Shown here: piece by piece, positions 63,718 to 64,000 of the stretch | Numbering within the stretch: position 1 is the stretch's first letter | Layout: the number at the start of each line of letters is the position of its first letter | NCBI GenBank assembly: GCA_030789695.1 | Contig: CM061138.1 | Span: 14,766,214-14,830,213 of the forward strand | Origin: Scilla litardierei | Lineage: Eukaryota; Streptophyta; Magnoliopsida; Asparagales; Asparagaceae | Reading direction: 5' to 3' | Length of the DNA stretch: 64,000 bases | The notes under the pieces: generated by a model | Told to the model about the DNA's origin: nothing | The model's database searches: none | Seen by the model: the letters and a program-made list of their open reading frames with translations, nothing else | Made by a program: the position numbers and the translations under genes

Positions 63718-64000
63718 ATATTCATACTCAACCAATTATATTGCAAATGTTTCATATGATATCAAGAAGATCACATCTCATGTAAAAGTATTTTCTTACC
63801 TCATATTTCTGTGTCAATGTATCGATGTATCATATATGATCCTGAAAATTCCAACACTCATTGTATCCAATGACACAATAACATGAATATCATGTCATAG
63901 ATCATACAATGTTCATACATAAATTCCATACATGAATGGTCCAAAGTTACATTTCTTAGTCATCATACATCCCATGACATAAAACTTCATACATGAGACT

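Noticed and set aside
1..64000. tRNA, rRNA, CRISPR or bacterial-type features
   Set aside because: None found. The sequence is plant nuclear, and the TGGTATCAGAGC-like sites are retrotransposon primer sites, not tRNA genes.

Overview
The window is nuclear DNA from a flowering plant, most likely a eudicot. It has introns with plant-type splice sites, plant LTR retrotransposons primed by initiator tRNA-Met, a Mutator-like transposon and plant MITEs. Three host genes can be rebuilt exon by exon: (1) a PI-PLC X-domain protein on the + strand (6105-14552, nine coding exons, 408 aa); (2) cytosolic ribosomal protein eS10/RPS10 on the - strand (20213-34838, five coding exons, 178 aa); (3) the C-terminal third of nicotinate phosphoribosyltransferase (NAPRT) on the - strand (37468-47976, last five exons; the upstream exons are not in the window). 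Nearly everything else is transposon, mostly lying in introns of these genes.

Layout. 1-2009: fragments of two LTR families. 2857-5200: blocks of palindromic repeats around a broken GRF zinc-finger gene. 6105-14552: PI-PLC gene, whose third coding intron (6.6 kb) holds a decayed Copia element and a hAT-type MITE. 14566-19496: a decayed Copia element starting 13 bp after the PI-PLC stop codon and carrying a nested 3.1-kb solo LTR. 20213-34838: RPS10, whose 12.6-kb last intron holds a SIRE-like solo LTR, a short non-coding LTR element and a nearly intact Copia element with 111-bp LTRs. 37468-47976: NAPRT 3' part, with a Ty3/gypsy element (38561-44488) in an intron and a MITE inside one of that element's LTRs. 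48236-55392: a 7.2-kb Mutator-like element with ~232-bp terminal inverted repeats, a decayed MURA-type transposase gene and a plant mobile domain (PMD) gene. 55889-56370: an LTR related to the short RPS10-intron element. 57474-61389: a SIRE-like 3' LTR split by a second gypsy-type long LTR. 62216-63717: a MITE-like repeat, a tandem array and a GT microsatellite.

Seven insertions are bounded by matching target-site duplications read directly from the sequence: hAT MITE GTGCTTCC, Copia AAAAG, solo LTR GGATG, short LTR element ATAAG, Copia AATTT, gypsy GTAAG, MULE AAAATAAAA. Their boundaries are therefore firm. The host genes are housekeeping or membrane-associated genes with no evident joint pathway. 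Their common feature is that they appear to keep intact reading frames although kilobases of transposon sit in their introns.
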